Source of the DNA: an uncultured Saprospiraceae bacterium
GTDB lineage: Bacteria > Bacteroidota > Bacteroidia > Chitinophagales > Saprospiraceae
Length of the DNA stretch: 54,387 bases
Assembly (NCBI GenBank): GCA_937941765.1
Contig: CALDGQ010000083.1
Location: forward strand, 1-54,387
Direction of reading: 5' to 3'
Of this stretch, positions 19,901 through 28,031 are shown one piece after another. Each line of letters opens with the position of its first letter. The stretch's first letter is position 1. A program made the position numbers and the translations under genes. The notes under the pieces were generated by a model. That model searched no databases. It saw nothing but the letters and a program-made list of their open reading frames with translations, and was not told where the DNA came from.

Positions 19901-20727
19901 GGGATGGAAATTGTAATTGTATTGGCACACCGACAACTACAGATTGTTACACAAATGTAGCTCTTAACAAAGCAACCAATCAGTCTTCGATCAACCAAAA
20001 CGGATCTTCTGATAAAGCTGTTGACGGCAACACAAGTGGTAATTTTTATCAAGACTATTCAATCTCATTAACCAATTGGGAAAACAATGCATGGTGGGAA
20101 ATTGATCTAGGAGAAGTATACGACATTCAAGATATTAAAATCTACAACCGTACAGATGCCAATATGGATCAATTAAAAAATTACCATGTCTTTGTTTCTG
20201 ATGTGGCTTTTGTAGATCATGATTTGTATGCGACTAAAATTCAATTCGAGGTGGATGATTATTTTGAAACCAATCAAGCTCAATCTCCAACAGCTATTGC
20301 AGTTAATAGATCAGGAAGATACGTGCGAGTACAGTTAGAAAATGATGGATTTATTGGACTTGCAGAAGTTGAAGTCATAGCTTGTACGGATGCTCCACCT
20401 GCGGGAAGAGTAGTGGAGGACACAAATGAGGCGGAAGGAGATGATTTAAAATCATGGCAAGCCCCAGAAAAATCTCGAGAAATTACCTTGTTTCCAAATC
20501 CAACCAATAGTATTTTATATATCGACTTAACAAAATTGGCTGGATTCAATGCTAAAATGGACTTGTATATGAACAGCGGACAATTAATTGAATCATTTAA
20601 TTACGAACCTATACCCAATGATCTGGTTCACATAAATATTTTGGACTATCCAAATGGAACTTATTTTTTAAAGATCCATCTCACCTTGGATATTGTCATA
20701 ACTAAACAGTTTGTTATAATGAAGTAA
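16936..20727 (+). CDS. Giant secreted clan GH-A-like glycosidase with discoidin/F-type-lectin-like domains (paralog 2)
   Basis: 1263 residues, closely related to the protein at 7099. A signal peptide (to about residue 27) and an N-terminal discoidin-like domain precede the barrel, with Glu411 in LEIGNEPWQY and Glu549 in LFVSEFGWDS at the acid/base and nucleophile positions of clan GH-A. The Cys motif DGIQNGDETGIDCGG is followed by only two FTP-like domains (about 785-930 and 1005-1155), against four in the paralog. Two copies of the Cys linker stand back to back between them. The first FTP domain keeps His825, Arg852 and Asp854 in the HX26RXD spacing of fucose-binding F-type lectins. The T9SS sorting domain starts at LFPNPTNS. 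The substrate is unknown. Confidence 0.85.
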   Translation: MNRSLPKGGQWLLLTAFLISSLPLLAAQQEPDYNDQRIQISGNICDSNYPCIASSIQSGCNACSSTGLYSNPVQNAFDNNPSTFWMSNSVTTQSGCDQIIINPEVIIDLGSSQSIEAIQLYYWQNFCGCSGDFLTTKIYISNNQYDWGTAVAEFPFSSALETREFSSYAPIDGQYIRIEFKGCPEAWSKVSLNDVKIFGPATIIPPNPSELSCTPPDNYLISKYVDPDELLVGVDEPSEYPFGEIIGINAGTEWDCFYGSPSNNCGPNPFKDLIGHVRSFHLQEKDYQNHNFDGEPGCSDCPGPTTQCTPAQRGALGPLKVGWNGGIDLYKLRYQQWANDGFRNIQASLEAIHMYCENGARAFPQKWWTEEEWGGNEHAYDNARAYGRVFAEELCPTDNDCLIRHLEIGNEPWQYRDPCFYQEILKGVIDGVKEYYESQGNYDSANWPMKLLPGAFQAYRDDIEVVDFNTCNLFEYCPNRYDFVGSRIPKDYLPYLDGLSVHPYAFNTSHYAMNEFPEAPASQSEMPRFKSMIHWMNNNMPGKKLFVSEFGWDSKLVGNVAQGIYMLRSTFIFGRHNVYRATMYTTRDNVGDPGSSNCYDEGLYNTSGLLTDNSPPAGGVCVPNPNSKKIAFYVMEEMVEEMGNKRFMGLVSEDDKAYAYLVGDKNATKPSHLLAWNPVRLNTGTDYNTSDLYNLDEPVTLQMPNGLSYTGGNVEWIDGVIDNQYEAWRITAGGGNIELPLSGCPIFIPLNDVNPVEIETTETEDLCGDGIQNGDETGIDCGGLGCNLAKGKAASQSCEQNSGSASRAVDGDANGNFYESFSVAHTCWQHQPWWQVDLGQVEDIDRIRLFNRTDANADYLKNYYLLLSNNPIPNGSLDELLDNPDIEAFFETTLVGSPSTVNINYQARYVRLQLEGQGFICLAEMEVIKGCNTTTQCDPAGTSCDDGDATTTNDVWDGYCTCTGTPETQCEAAGTTCDDGNSNTTNDIWDGNCNCIGTPTTTDCYTNVALNKATNQSSINQNGSSDKAVDGNTSGNFYQDYSISLTNWENNAWWEIDLGEVYDIQDIKIYNRTDANMDQLKNYHVFVSDVAFVDHDLYATKIQFEVDDYFETNQAQSPTAIAVNRSGRYVRVQLENDGFIGLAEVEVIACTDAPPAGRVVEDTNEAEGDDLKSWQAPEKSREITLFPNPTNSILYIDLTKLAGFNAKMDLYMNSGQLIESFNYEPIPNDLVHINILDYPNGTYFLKIHLTLDIVITKQFVIMK

Positions 20728-20751
20728 TCATCAATACTTTTAAATGTTTGG

Positions 20752-20783
20752 AGCCTCGGTTGGTATAGCCGGGGCTTTTTTTA
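20752..20783 (+). terminator. Terminator of paralog 2
   Basis: A stem GCCTCGG / CCGGGGC with a 9-base loop and a T7 run, 25 bases after the stop codon. Confidence 0.9.
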
Positions 20784-20794
20784 TGTTTTTTTGA

Positions 20795-20890
20795 TTAGGC
20801 TCGCTTTGCTCGGAGGTTGATCCCTGTCTGCTTATTGCAAACAGGTAGGCATCCCTGTACCAGCAAAGCTGGATGTCCCTTGCCTTTTTT
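20795..20890. repeat. Hairpin-rich intergenic repeat-like segment
   Basis: More GC-rich than its surroundings. ATCCCTGT occurs twice. It can fold into CCTGT..ACAGG (about 20823-20845) and CCAGCAAAGCTGG (about 20860-20872) hairpins. It resembles small dispersed intergenic repeats, but no second copy was seen in this window. Confidence 0.4.
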
Positions 20891-20937
20891 AAAAAGGTAA
20901 AGCCTCTAAGCTTCAGATGTTTTCTAACAAACTGTTT

Positions 20938-21264
20938 TCAAACATCAAGAATATCACTATTATCAACAAACGTTCCTCTAAAAAATATTGGAATAACGAA
21001 AGACAGGAAAAGACCTATGATGAAAAATCCGATAAAGTATACAATCAAACTTGGCAAGAATTGAAAAAAACTTTCTACAATATTTGCCACGCTAAATTCT
21101 TCATCAACAGAGTGAAATATTATTCTTTTTAAAATCATTAAAAAGAGATGGACAAAGCTCGAAAAAATGCAAACCACTAAACAGTGTCCCAATCTTTTAG
21201 AATAAGGTTCATTCTTTTTTTGAAGACTGGCAAATATAATTATAGCCACTAAAATGATGCACAT
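20938..21264 (-). CDS. Small hypothetical membrane protein (probable C-terminal part of a frameshifted gene)
   Basis: A 108-codon frame with about three hydrophobic segments (ILVAIIIFASL near the start, LVVCIFSSFVHLFLMIL, and LIVYFIGFFIIGLFLSFVIP). No family is recognised. Its start lies inside the out-of-frame Cys-motif segment of the upstream fragment, and it shares a reading frame with the 33-codon opening frame that starts at 21414. It may therefore be the rest of a gene broken by two compensating frameshifts rather than a separate gene. The strand and order fit an operon with the oxidoreductase gene and gldC. Confidence 0.5.
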   Translation of the reverse strand: MCIILVAIIIFASLQKKNEPYSKRLGHCLVVCIFSSFVHLFLMILKRIIFHSVDEEFSVANIVESFFQFLPSLIVYFIGFFIIGLFLSFVIPIFFRGTFVDNSDILDV

Positions 21265-21414
21265 GGTCCACCACAGTCAATACCTGTCTCTCCTTGGTTT
21301 TGAATGCCATCATTACAAGAATTCAATAACAGCTAAAACATTATTTAATAATAGTTGTGAGAGGAAAATTGCAGTTCCTCCTAACAATATTAAATGTCTC
21401 TTTCGAATATCCAT
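21249..21414 (-). pseudogene. Frameshifted N-terminal gene fragment coupled to gldC
   Basis: Its ATG (21414) overlaps the gldC stop codon as TAATG, a classic coupled start. The frame encodes MDIRKRHLILLGGTAIFLSQ and a few more residues, like a signal or membrane segment, then stops at 21313. One base out of phase, the same stretch continues as NSCNDGIQNQGETGIDCGG and stops at 21249. That Cys motif is the same type found in both giant glycosidase-like proteins (DGIQNGDETGIDCGG), so it is unlikely to be chance. I infer an indel in a small surface-protein gene. Confidence 0.55.
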
Positions 21415-21764
21415 TATTTAGGAATAATTTCAGTCTCTTTTCCAAAATGATCCACAAACGCTTGCATCTGTTCTGCTAATTCCTTGTTAGAAGTTGCTTT
21501 ATAATAGGTATCTGCAATTGCACGTAGTGATTGAAAAATGAAACGATCCATTTCTACCACTTGCATTTCTGTGGTCCAAAGATCTATCTTCATCGTATCT
21601 TTAGTTTCCTTATCGAAAAGAGAAAGAAGCATTGCTTTACAAGGTTGCAACTTTTGCTGATTAGGATTATCTGTTGCTTGCCAATGCATTTCCACTGGAA
21701 CACCTTCTTTATTTAATCCAACTTGAACATTGATGTTTGTTTTTTTCTCTACCGTATTATCCAT
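21414..21764 (-). CDS. gldC: Gliding motility protein GldC
   Basis: 116 residues. The sequence fits GldC along its length: WQATDN near residue 30, then PCKAMLLSLFDKETKDTMKI, LWTTEMQVVEMDRF, and a helical tail ending FVDHFGK. GldC is a small soluble protein of Bacteroidota linked to gliding and T9SS function, with an unknown biochemical role. Its start overlaps the stop of the oxidoreductase gene by 8 bases, and its stop overlaps the next start (TAATG), so the three genes form a tight operon. The many T9SS cargo proteins nearby agree with an active secretion system in this organism. Confidence 0.88.
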   Translation of the reverse strand: MDNTVEKKTNINVQVGLNKEGVPVEMHWQATDNPNQQKLQPCKAMLLSLFDKETKDTMKIDLWTTEMQVVEMDRFIFQSLRAIADTYYKATSNKELAEQMQAFVDHFGKETEIIPK

Positions 21765-22473
21765 TTTTCTTTTTTTGATATTTTATCAAAGATGTTTCTT
21801 TTTTAGCCAATTCGTGCAAATAGTGTGAGGGATAAATATAAATTCCCTTTTCAATCCCTTGAGCTGCTAACAACATTGACTTCGCAACACTTTTTGCTTC
21901 TACAGGTCTATATTTGTGTAATGCTCCATCCGTCAAGTAGTCAATTTTTTTTCCAACAAATTTAGCAATTTCTTCTCCTAATCTAAATTCTTTGCGCTGC
22001 CCCAAAAGTAATGATGGCTGAAATATATGAAGCGCCCAAAAATCCAATCGGCGCAAAGCGTTTTCAACTTCTCCTTTTACTTTATTATAGAAAAAATGAG
22101 AAGTAGCATCTGCATTTACAGCCGACACCATCAAAAATTGACCGACTTTATTAGCGGATGCCATTCTTGCTATTTCAGTAGAATAAATCAAGTCAATTTC
22201 TATAAATTTCTTCTTACTACCTGCCTTTTTTATCGTGGAACCAATGCAGTAAAATAAATCATCACCAACGACTAGTTCAATGTGCGCTCGCAAGTTAGAA
22301 AAATCAATAATATGTTGTGTAATTTTCTTGGAACGGTATTGCTTCGAATGTCGATTGAAAACATGGATTTGATCATATACTGGAGAGTCTATCAATTCTC
22401 TCAAAAGATGACTCCCTACTAAACCAGAAGCACCGAAAAGAAGTGCTGTTTTATTATGTTTAACAATTTCCAT
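21757..22473 (-). CDS. NAD(P)-binding Rossmann-fold oxidoreductase (HTATIP2/YbjT-like)
   Basis: 238 residues. A dinucleotide-binding motif, FGASGLVGSHLL, lies at about 13-24. DDLFYCIGSTIKKAGSKK and the following Ile-Asp-Leu resemble the HTATIP2/NAD-epimerase-like group, with a VSAVNADATSHFFYNKVKGE stretch holding the Ser, Tyr and Lys typical of extended SDR active sites. It is cytoplasmic; the substrate is unknown. It is the first gene of the operon with gldC. No promoter with a perfect TAnnTTTG box was seen upstream; TATATTTA just before the start is close. Confidence 0.82.
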   Translation of the reverse strand: MEIVKHNKTALLFGASGLVGSHLLRELIDSPVYDQIHVFNRHSKQYRSKKITQHIIDFSNLRAHIELVVGDDLFYCIGSTIKKAGSKKKFIEIDLIYSTEIARMASANKVGQFLMVSAVNADATSHFFYNKVKGEVENALRRLDFWALHIFQPSLLLGQRKEFRLGEEIAKFVGKKIDYLTDGALHKYRPVEAKSVAKSMLLAAQGIEKGIYIYPSHYLHELAKKETSLIKYQKKKNG

Positions 22474-22900
22474 TTAAGCTGTAAATATAAGACTTCAATT
22501 AAGATTTATCCTATTAGATTTAAAAGGATTAGATGTTTAAATTTTTGATTACCTACTTCTTTGTGTATTTAAGTGAGATTCGTATAAACACAATGGGAAG
22601 ATGTGTCATTTAAAACTAAATATTAAATTAAAACTCAAATTATAAGCAAATCATTTTGAGGAAGAAAATCTATTAGCCGTTCACATAATTCAATTCACAC
22701 TGGAAAAATCCTGTCACATAATTAAGCTCAATATTTGCTCCTTTTGAATAAATGGAGCGTAAGTTGAATGTTTTATTTTAAGAATAACATTCCTATCCAA
22801 ACTCCCTTCTTTACCTCTTCCTCCACAACTTTAAATAGTATAACAAAAAACAGCCAGGAGACTAATAATTGAGCTCTTGTTATCTTATAAATCATACACT
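22474..22900. other. Intergenic region
   Basis: About 425 AT-rich bases between divergent genes. I see no gene, RNA signature or clear repeat. Promoters for both neighbours should lie here but none fits the consensus well. An in-frame TTG at 22877 could extend the downstream protein by eight residues, but the ATG at 22901 is preferred. Confidence 0.5.
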
Positions 22901-25900
22901 ATGTTTTTTCACAACTTAATTTCTAAGAAAGTAAAGATACGATCTTTTGCATTTCATTGCTTAAACACCAATCAGAGAGCAGGACTATTATTTGTAATCC
23001 TGTTAAGCTATTCTTCAATCTTAAGTGCAAATTCTAATAACTATAACAATGTGAGCACATCGACTACGATGGTTGATTGCGGTACTATTGACACAGATAA
23101 CGATGGCATATTTGATGGATGTGATTGGGATGATGATAATGATGGGATACTAGACATTAATGAAGGATTTATTTGTGCTAAAACTGGCGTTTGGATGGAC
23201 ATCAGTACAGGTAATGATTATATTTTTGAAAGTCAAATTGGAACCAATCTAAAAGTTAGAATAACAATGAAAGATGGAGCTACTTATTGGGATAGCGGTT
23301 CCTTTCCTTATTCTGGAACATTTGATGCAACTTGTAGCAATTTTGATACAGATTATGGTCCATTGCCAGGTGAAGATGGATTGCAACTGTTGGTTGGATT
23401 TCAACCTTCGCCAATGCCAAACAATATAGCTGAGTTTTATGTTGACTATTTAGATTCTTCTAACAATCCAATAGCGCTTAATGATCCACGAATGCATTGG
23501 GCAGGAATTGGAGGAAGTGCAGGTGTTTATGGTACAAGTTCAAATTGGACATTAAAAGGTTCAGGAACCCTAACAGAACTATCTAGTCAAAATGAATTTA
23601 CAGTGAATTCAAACAATTCAGTATTATTTGATCTAATTGGAATAGATGTAGGCGCCCTAAATGACTGTAATGATGGTGAAGGTTCAGGAAGTATCAAAAT
23701 TGATGGAGCTATTGCTTCATTTGGTTTTGATGTTACAATGATTGATGATTGGGGAAATGTTGATTTCACACTAGGAGACGGAATTGATTTTATTTTTGAG
23801 GGCTGTAGCGAAATCGACACTGATAATGATGGAGTAGCCGATCACCTGGATAACGATAGTGATGGAGATGGATGTCCAGATGCAGTTGAAGGATCCGATA
23901 ACTTTTTTATTCCTCATTTAGATAACAATAATAGGCTATCAGGAAACGTGGATGAAAATGGTGTACCGACAATTGCAGGTACATATGGCCAAGATGTTGG
24001 AACCGCTAATGACATTTTAATATCTTCAGAAGAATGTGATTATTGCAACAGCATGAGTAGTGAATTTGTCGACTCAGATAATGATGGTGTAGGAGACTTA
24101 TGTGATTTGGATGATGACAACGACGGAATCCTAGATGAAAATGAATTGGGTTGCCTGTATAGTGGTGAGCTTACTTGGGATCATAATGAGGATGGTGGAA
24201 CTTCATACGGAGGTGTGGCAGATAATAATATAAATTCGATATTTGCTTGGATTGATAACATTACATTTGGAAACGGATTCAACTGGCCAATTAGTGTAAA
24301 TGAGTTCATCTTGTTCGGCGCAGAAAGTTATACTTTCCCACAGGCTAAAACTGGTAATGATTTCGTACAAGTTGGATTCACCTTAAATGAAGATGCTTAT
24401 TTAACACTACTTTTTCATGGTTTGGTAAATGTTGCTGCTGGTGGTGCTGCTGCAGGAGATTATCAAATTACTGCTACTATTTCTGATGACGACTTTGAAA
24501 CTTTTGATATTCTTTATCAGGACAAGATAATTTATTCACCAATTACAACAAGCTACGAAATTAGCTACAACGTATTGCGTCAACCACGATATTTAGAACC
24601 CTGGAAACATTATGTTATAAGACTTTATTTGTATAATGAACAAAACGGCTATGTAACGGATCAAACAGTTGCATTTGATGATTTAAAATTAGTTTTATCA
24701 ACAGGGTGTGAAGTTGACATAGATAGAGATGGCTTGCCCAATCAGGTTGATTTAGACTCAGATAATGATGGAATTCCAGATATTGTAGAAGCCAAAGGTG
24801 TCGATATTGATGGCAATGGGATTGTAGATGGCATTATTGACAGTGATGGAGATAAAATCCCTGATTACGCAGATGCAGATTTTGTAGGTTGTACAAGTGG
24901 TGATGCGACGATTCCGCAAGATGGTATTTGTGACGACGTACAAGGTCCACTAGATGAGGACAATGATGGTATTCAAGATGCAGATGATAAAGATAAAAAT
25001 GGAAATGGAGTAGTCGATTTTTACGAACCCTATGTTGGTATTACAACCTTACCTCAACCTGATTCAGATGGAGACAATGTGTTAGATTACTATGATTTAG
25101 ATGCTGACAATGATGGTATTCCGGATGTAGTCGAAGCAGGTGGGACAGATGCCAATGGAGATGGAATTGCAGATGGTTTTGTTGATGTTGACAACGACGG
25201 TTTTAATGATATAGTAGATGGATATTTAGAAAATAGTTTTGTTGATAATTCTTCAAATTCATTAATATTGACTGGGCCAGACACAGATGGAAATGGTTTC
25301 CCTAATACTTATCCAAACAAAGATTTTGATCAAGATGGATTTTTAAATCACCTCGATTTAGATGCGGATAATGATGGAATTCCGGATGTGGTTGAAGCAC
25401 ATGGAACTGATTCAGATGGTGATGGGCGAGCAGAAAACTTTATAGATACGGACCATGATGGGTTAGCTGATCATATTGATGGCGACTCCCTAAATATTTT
25501 AGTCAGCGGTTCTGATATCATGGCTGACAATTCTTCAAACGCATTACAATTGACAGGAGTTGATTTGGACTTAGACGGTGCCCCAGATGATTATCCTGAA
25601 GGCGATAGAGATGAAGATGGCCAATTAGATGGACTTGATTTGGATGCTGATAATGATGGAATTCCAGATATTGTTGAGGCGCTAGGAGCTGACATAAATG
25701 GTGATGGTTATGTTGATAATTTTGATCCTACTTCTAATAGCTTCCTACTTAATACGGAATTAGATGCGGATGGATTTTCCAATTTTTATGACTCAGATAT
25801 TGATAACAATGGAGTTGCAGGCGATGTTGGTGTCTTTCCATTAATTACAACTTCTTCAGATGCAGACTATAATGGTGCTCCTGATAATGGGATGATTGGA

Positions 25901-27889
25901 GCTGACTTGGATGGCGATACTTTTGCAAATCATTTAGATTTAGATGCAGATAATGACGGAATTCTAGACATTATAGAAGCAGGTATGGAAGATTCTGATT
26001 CAAATGGGATTGCAGATGATGCTTTAACTAATGATGTTGACAAGAACGGGTGGAGCAACTCTTTTGATGGAAACCAAGGTGGCAAATCAACCATTGAAAT
26101 GACAGATACAGACAACAACGGTATTCCAGATGCATACATAACTTTCAATACTGATAACAATACAAACCCAAATTTCATAGATATCGATGCTGATGATGAT
26201 GGTATCGTTGACAATACGGAAGCACAATTAACAGACTATTATTTCACAACTTCCAATTTAGATACAGATAAGGATGGTATTGATGATCAATATGATTTTA
26301 TCGTTGGATTTGGTGGAGAAGGAATTACACCTGCAAATACAGATGGTTTTGATGAACCAGATTATTTAGATTTAGATGCTGACAATGATGGGGAACTAGA
26401 TGCCTTAGAAGGACATGATACAAATGGAGACAATATCATTGATGCAAATGATACACCAGTTGCATTTTCAGGAATGGCAAATAGCACAATGGATGCAGAT
26501 GGAGATGGATTGTTAGACGGTTTTGACAATAACAATTCTTCTTATGACCCAACCAACAACTCCTTAAAACCTGAATCGCACAATGATATTGATGACCCAG
26601 GAGGTGATAGAGACTGGCGAGAAGGAAATTGTCAACTTTGCAAAGTAAATTATGCTATTCAAGATGGTTCAAACAATCTAACTACGTCAATCAAAACAGA
26701 CCCACAAACTGGTGAGAATATTTTAAATTCTGACACATACGGGAAAGTGCGTTTGACAAAATATTGCTTAATCAATGGGTGGCGATATTATTACAATGCA
26801 GCTGCACCACAAGAAGCAATGTTTGCAATTACAGGTACAGATTCAGATATGGACTTCATACAATACATCGAAATTAGAATCGGTGAAAATCAGATGGATC
26901 GTGAAGCTGGAAATGCAACTGCTTATACAAAATTAATGAATAGAGATTGGTTTGTAAAAATGAAAAACACCCAAGCAAACCCAATGAGCATTCGTTTTTA
27001 CTTTCCAGAAAGTGATTTTGGAATCAATGGGTACCAAACAGCGCTTACGAGTGCAGCTGGTTATGGACTTAGTGGTTCTCCTGAAATCAGATGGTGGAAA
27101 ACGACAGATTGGGATCAATTTGAACCTTCCAATATCAGTGCTGATGCAGCTAATTTAGTAAATCAAAATGGGTATGTAGAATTAACACCTTCAACTACAG
27201 CGGATAGATATACAGGTACGGCAGCAACAGATGGATCTATTGCAGATGTCGGAAATGGCAAAAATTATATGCAATTTGATGGACTTATGAATTTCTCAGG
27301 AGGAACGGCGGGATTTGGAGTCTTAGGAAGTGCACTTCCTGTTGAATTAACCGAATTTAGAGGATTAGTCGATGATTGTAAAATCCACTTAACTTGGACT
27401 TCTGTTCAATCAGATTTGAATGGATATTATCAAGTGGAGTGGAGTGCTGATGGTGAAAATTTTGAATCTATTGAAGTACTTCCTCGAGCGCATAGCTTTA
27501 CGTCAACACAAAGTTATTTATTTTCGCATCAAACTACTTTTTTGAGAAATTATTATCGACTAAAGATGGTAAATCACAACGGAAATTATACTTATTCAGA
27601 TGCTATTTTCTTAAGAACTTCATGCAACAAGCAATATGAGATGATGGTCTATCCAAATCCAATTGGCAATGAAAGACCTGAAGTACAAATTGAGTATTAT
27701 TCAGAAAGTAAAGAGGCCAAGTTCACCGTAATTAATTTAATGGGACAAATAGTCGATGAAATTATTTTCGAATCTGAAAAACAAGAATGGAACGTAAAGA
27801 CTATTGATGTGAAAGGTTTGCCATCTGGAACTTACTATATTTTCCATGAAAATAATGAGCAGGTTACTCCGTTTACGATTCAAGAATAA
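22901..27889 (+). CDS. Large T9SS-exported thrombospondin type 3 repeat protein
   Basis: 1662 residues. The signal segment lies near residues 20-45 (AGLLFVILLSYSSILSA). Most of the chain to about residue 1240 is built of calcium-binding DxDxDGxxD loops. A longer unit of about 95 residues recurs, each beginning near LDLDADNDGIPD(I/V)VEA. Two globular segments (about 90-300 and 420-600) interrupt the array. Residues about 1245-1480 form a separate domain, followed by the LPVELTEFRG..CKIHLTW segment often seen before sorting domains, and a T9SS type A domain (VYPNPIGN onward). It is expected at the cell surface as a calcium-stiffened stalk or adhesin, which is inference. It is followed by a terminator and has no operon partners. 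Confidence 0.87.
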   Translation: MFFHNLISKKVKIRSFAFHCLNTNQRAGLLFVILLSYSSILSANSNNYNNVSTSTTMVDCGTIDTDNDGIFDGCDWDDDNDGILDINEGFICAKTGVWMDISTGNDYIFESQIGTNLKVRITMKDGATYWDSGSFPYSGTFDATCSNFDTDYGPLPGEDGLQLLVGFQPSPMPNNIAEFYVDYLDSSNNPIALNDPRMHWAGIGGSAGVYGTSSNWTLKGSGTLTELSSQNEFTVNSNNSVLFDLIGIDVGALNDCNDGEGSGSIKIDGAIASFGFDVTMIDDWGNVDFTLGDGIDFIFEGCSEIDTDNDGVADHLDNDSDGDGCPDAVEGSDNFFIPHLDNNNRLSGNVDENGVPTIAGTYGQDVGTANDILISSEECDYCNSMSSEFVDSDNDGVGDLCDLDDDNDGILDENELGCLYSGELTWDHNEDGGTSYGGVADNNINSIFAWIDNITFGNGFNWPISVNEFILFGAESYTFPQAKTGNDFVQVGFTLNEDAYLTLLFHGLVNVAAGGAAAGDYQITATISDDDFETFDILYQDKIIYSPITTSYEISYNVLRQPRYLEPWKHYVIRLYLYNEQNGYVTDQTVAFDDLKLVLSTGCEVDIDRDGLPNQVDLDSDNDGIPDIVEAKGVDIDGNGIVDGIIDSDGDKIPDYADADFVGCTSGDATIPQDGICDDVQGPLDEDNDGIQDADDKDKNGNGVVDFYEPYVGITTLPQPDSDGDNVLDYYDLDADNDGIPDVVEAGGTDANGDGIADGFVDVDNDGFNDIVDGYLENSFVDNSSNSLILTGPDTDGNGFPNTYPNKDFDQDGFLNHLDLDADNDGIPDVVEAHGTDSDGDGRAENFIDTDHDGLADHIDGDSLNILVSGSDIMADNSSNALQLTGVDLDLDGAPDDYPEGDRDEDGQLDGLDLDADNDGIPDIVEALGADINGDGYVDNFDPTSNSFLLNTELDADGFSNFYDSDIDNNGVAGDVGVFPLITTSSDADYNGAPDNGMIGADLDGDTFANHLDLDADNDGILDIIEAGMEDSDSNGIADDALTNDVDKNGWSNSFDGNQGGKSTIEMTDTDNNGIPDAYITFNTDNNTNPNFIDIDADDDGIVDNTEAQLTDYYFTTSNLDTDKDGIDDQYDFIVGFGGEGITPANTDGFDEPDYLDLDADNDGELDALEGHDTNGDNIIDANDTPVAFSGMANSTMDADGDGLLDGFDNNNSSYDPTNNSLKPESHNDIDDPGGDRDWREGNCQLCKVNYAIQDGSNNLTTSIKTDPQTGENILNSDTYGKVRLTKYCLINGWRYYYNAAAPQEAMFAITGTDSDMDFIQYIEIRIGENQMDREAGNATAYTKLMNRDWFVKMKNTQANPMSIRFYFPESDFGINGYQTALTSAAGYGLSGSPEIRWWKTTDWDQFEPSNISADAANLVNQNGYVELTPSTTADRYTGTAATDGSIADVGNGKNYMQFDGLMNFSGGTAGFGVLGSALPVELTEFRGLVDDCKIHLTWTSVQSDLNGYYQVEWSADGENFESIEVLPRAHSFTSTQSYLFSHQTTFLRNYYRLKMVNHNGNYTYSDAIFLRTSCNKQYEMMVYPNPIGNERPEVQIEYYSESKEAKFTVINLMGQIVDEIIFESEKQEWNVKTIDVKGLPSGTYYIFHENNEQVTPFTIQE

Positions 27890-27908
27890 ATTAAAGCTTT
27901 GAATATTT

Positions 27909-27942
27909 AAAAGCGTGTTTCAGAAATGGGACACGCTTTTTT
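27909..27942 (+). terminator. Terminator of the TSP3 protein gene
   Basis: A stem AAAAGCGTGT / ACACGCTTTT with a 12-base loop and a T6 run, 19 bases after the stop codon. Confidence 0.9.
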
Positions 27943-28031
27943 GTGTTTGTCAAAACATTTGAAGCTTAGTAAATGTATTGTTGCAACAATCCTTCAAATT
28001 TGTTAAACTTAATAAGTGTAGTAACCATGAA

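Noticed and set aside
22877..22900. TTG start for the TSP3 protein
   Set aside because: An ATG eight codons later gives a normal signal segment; TTG is rare as a start.
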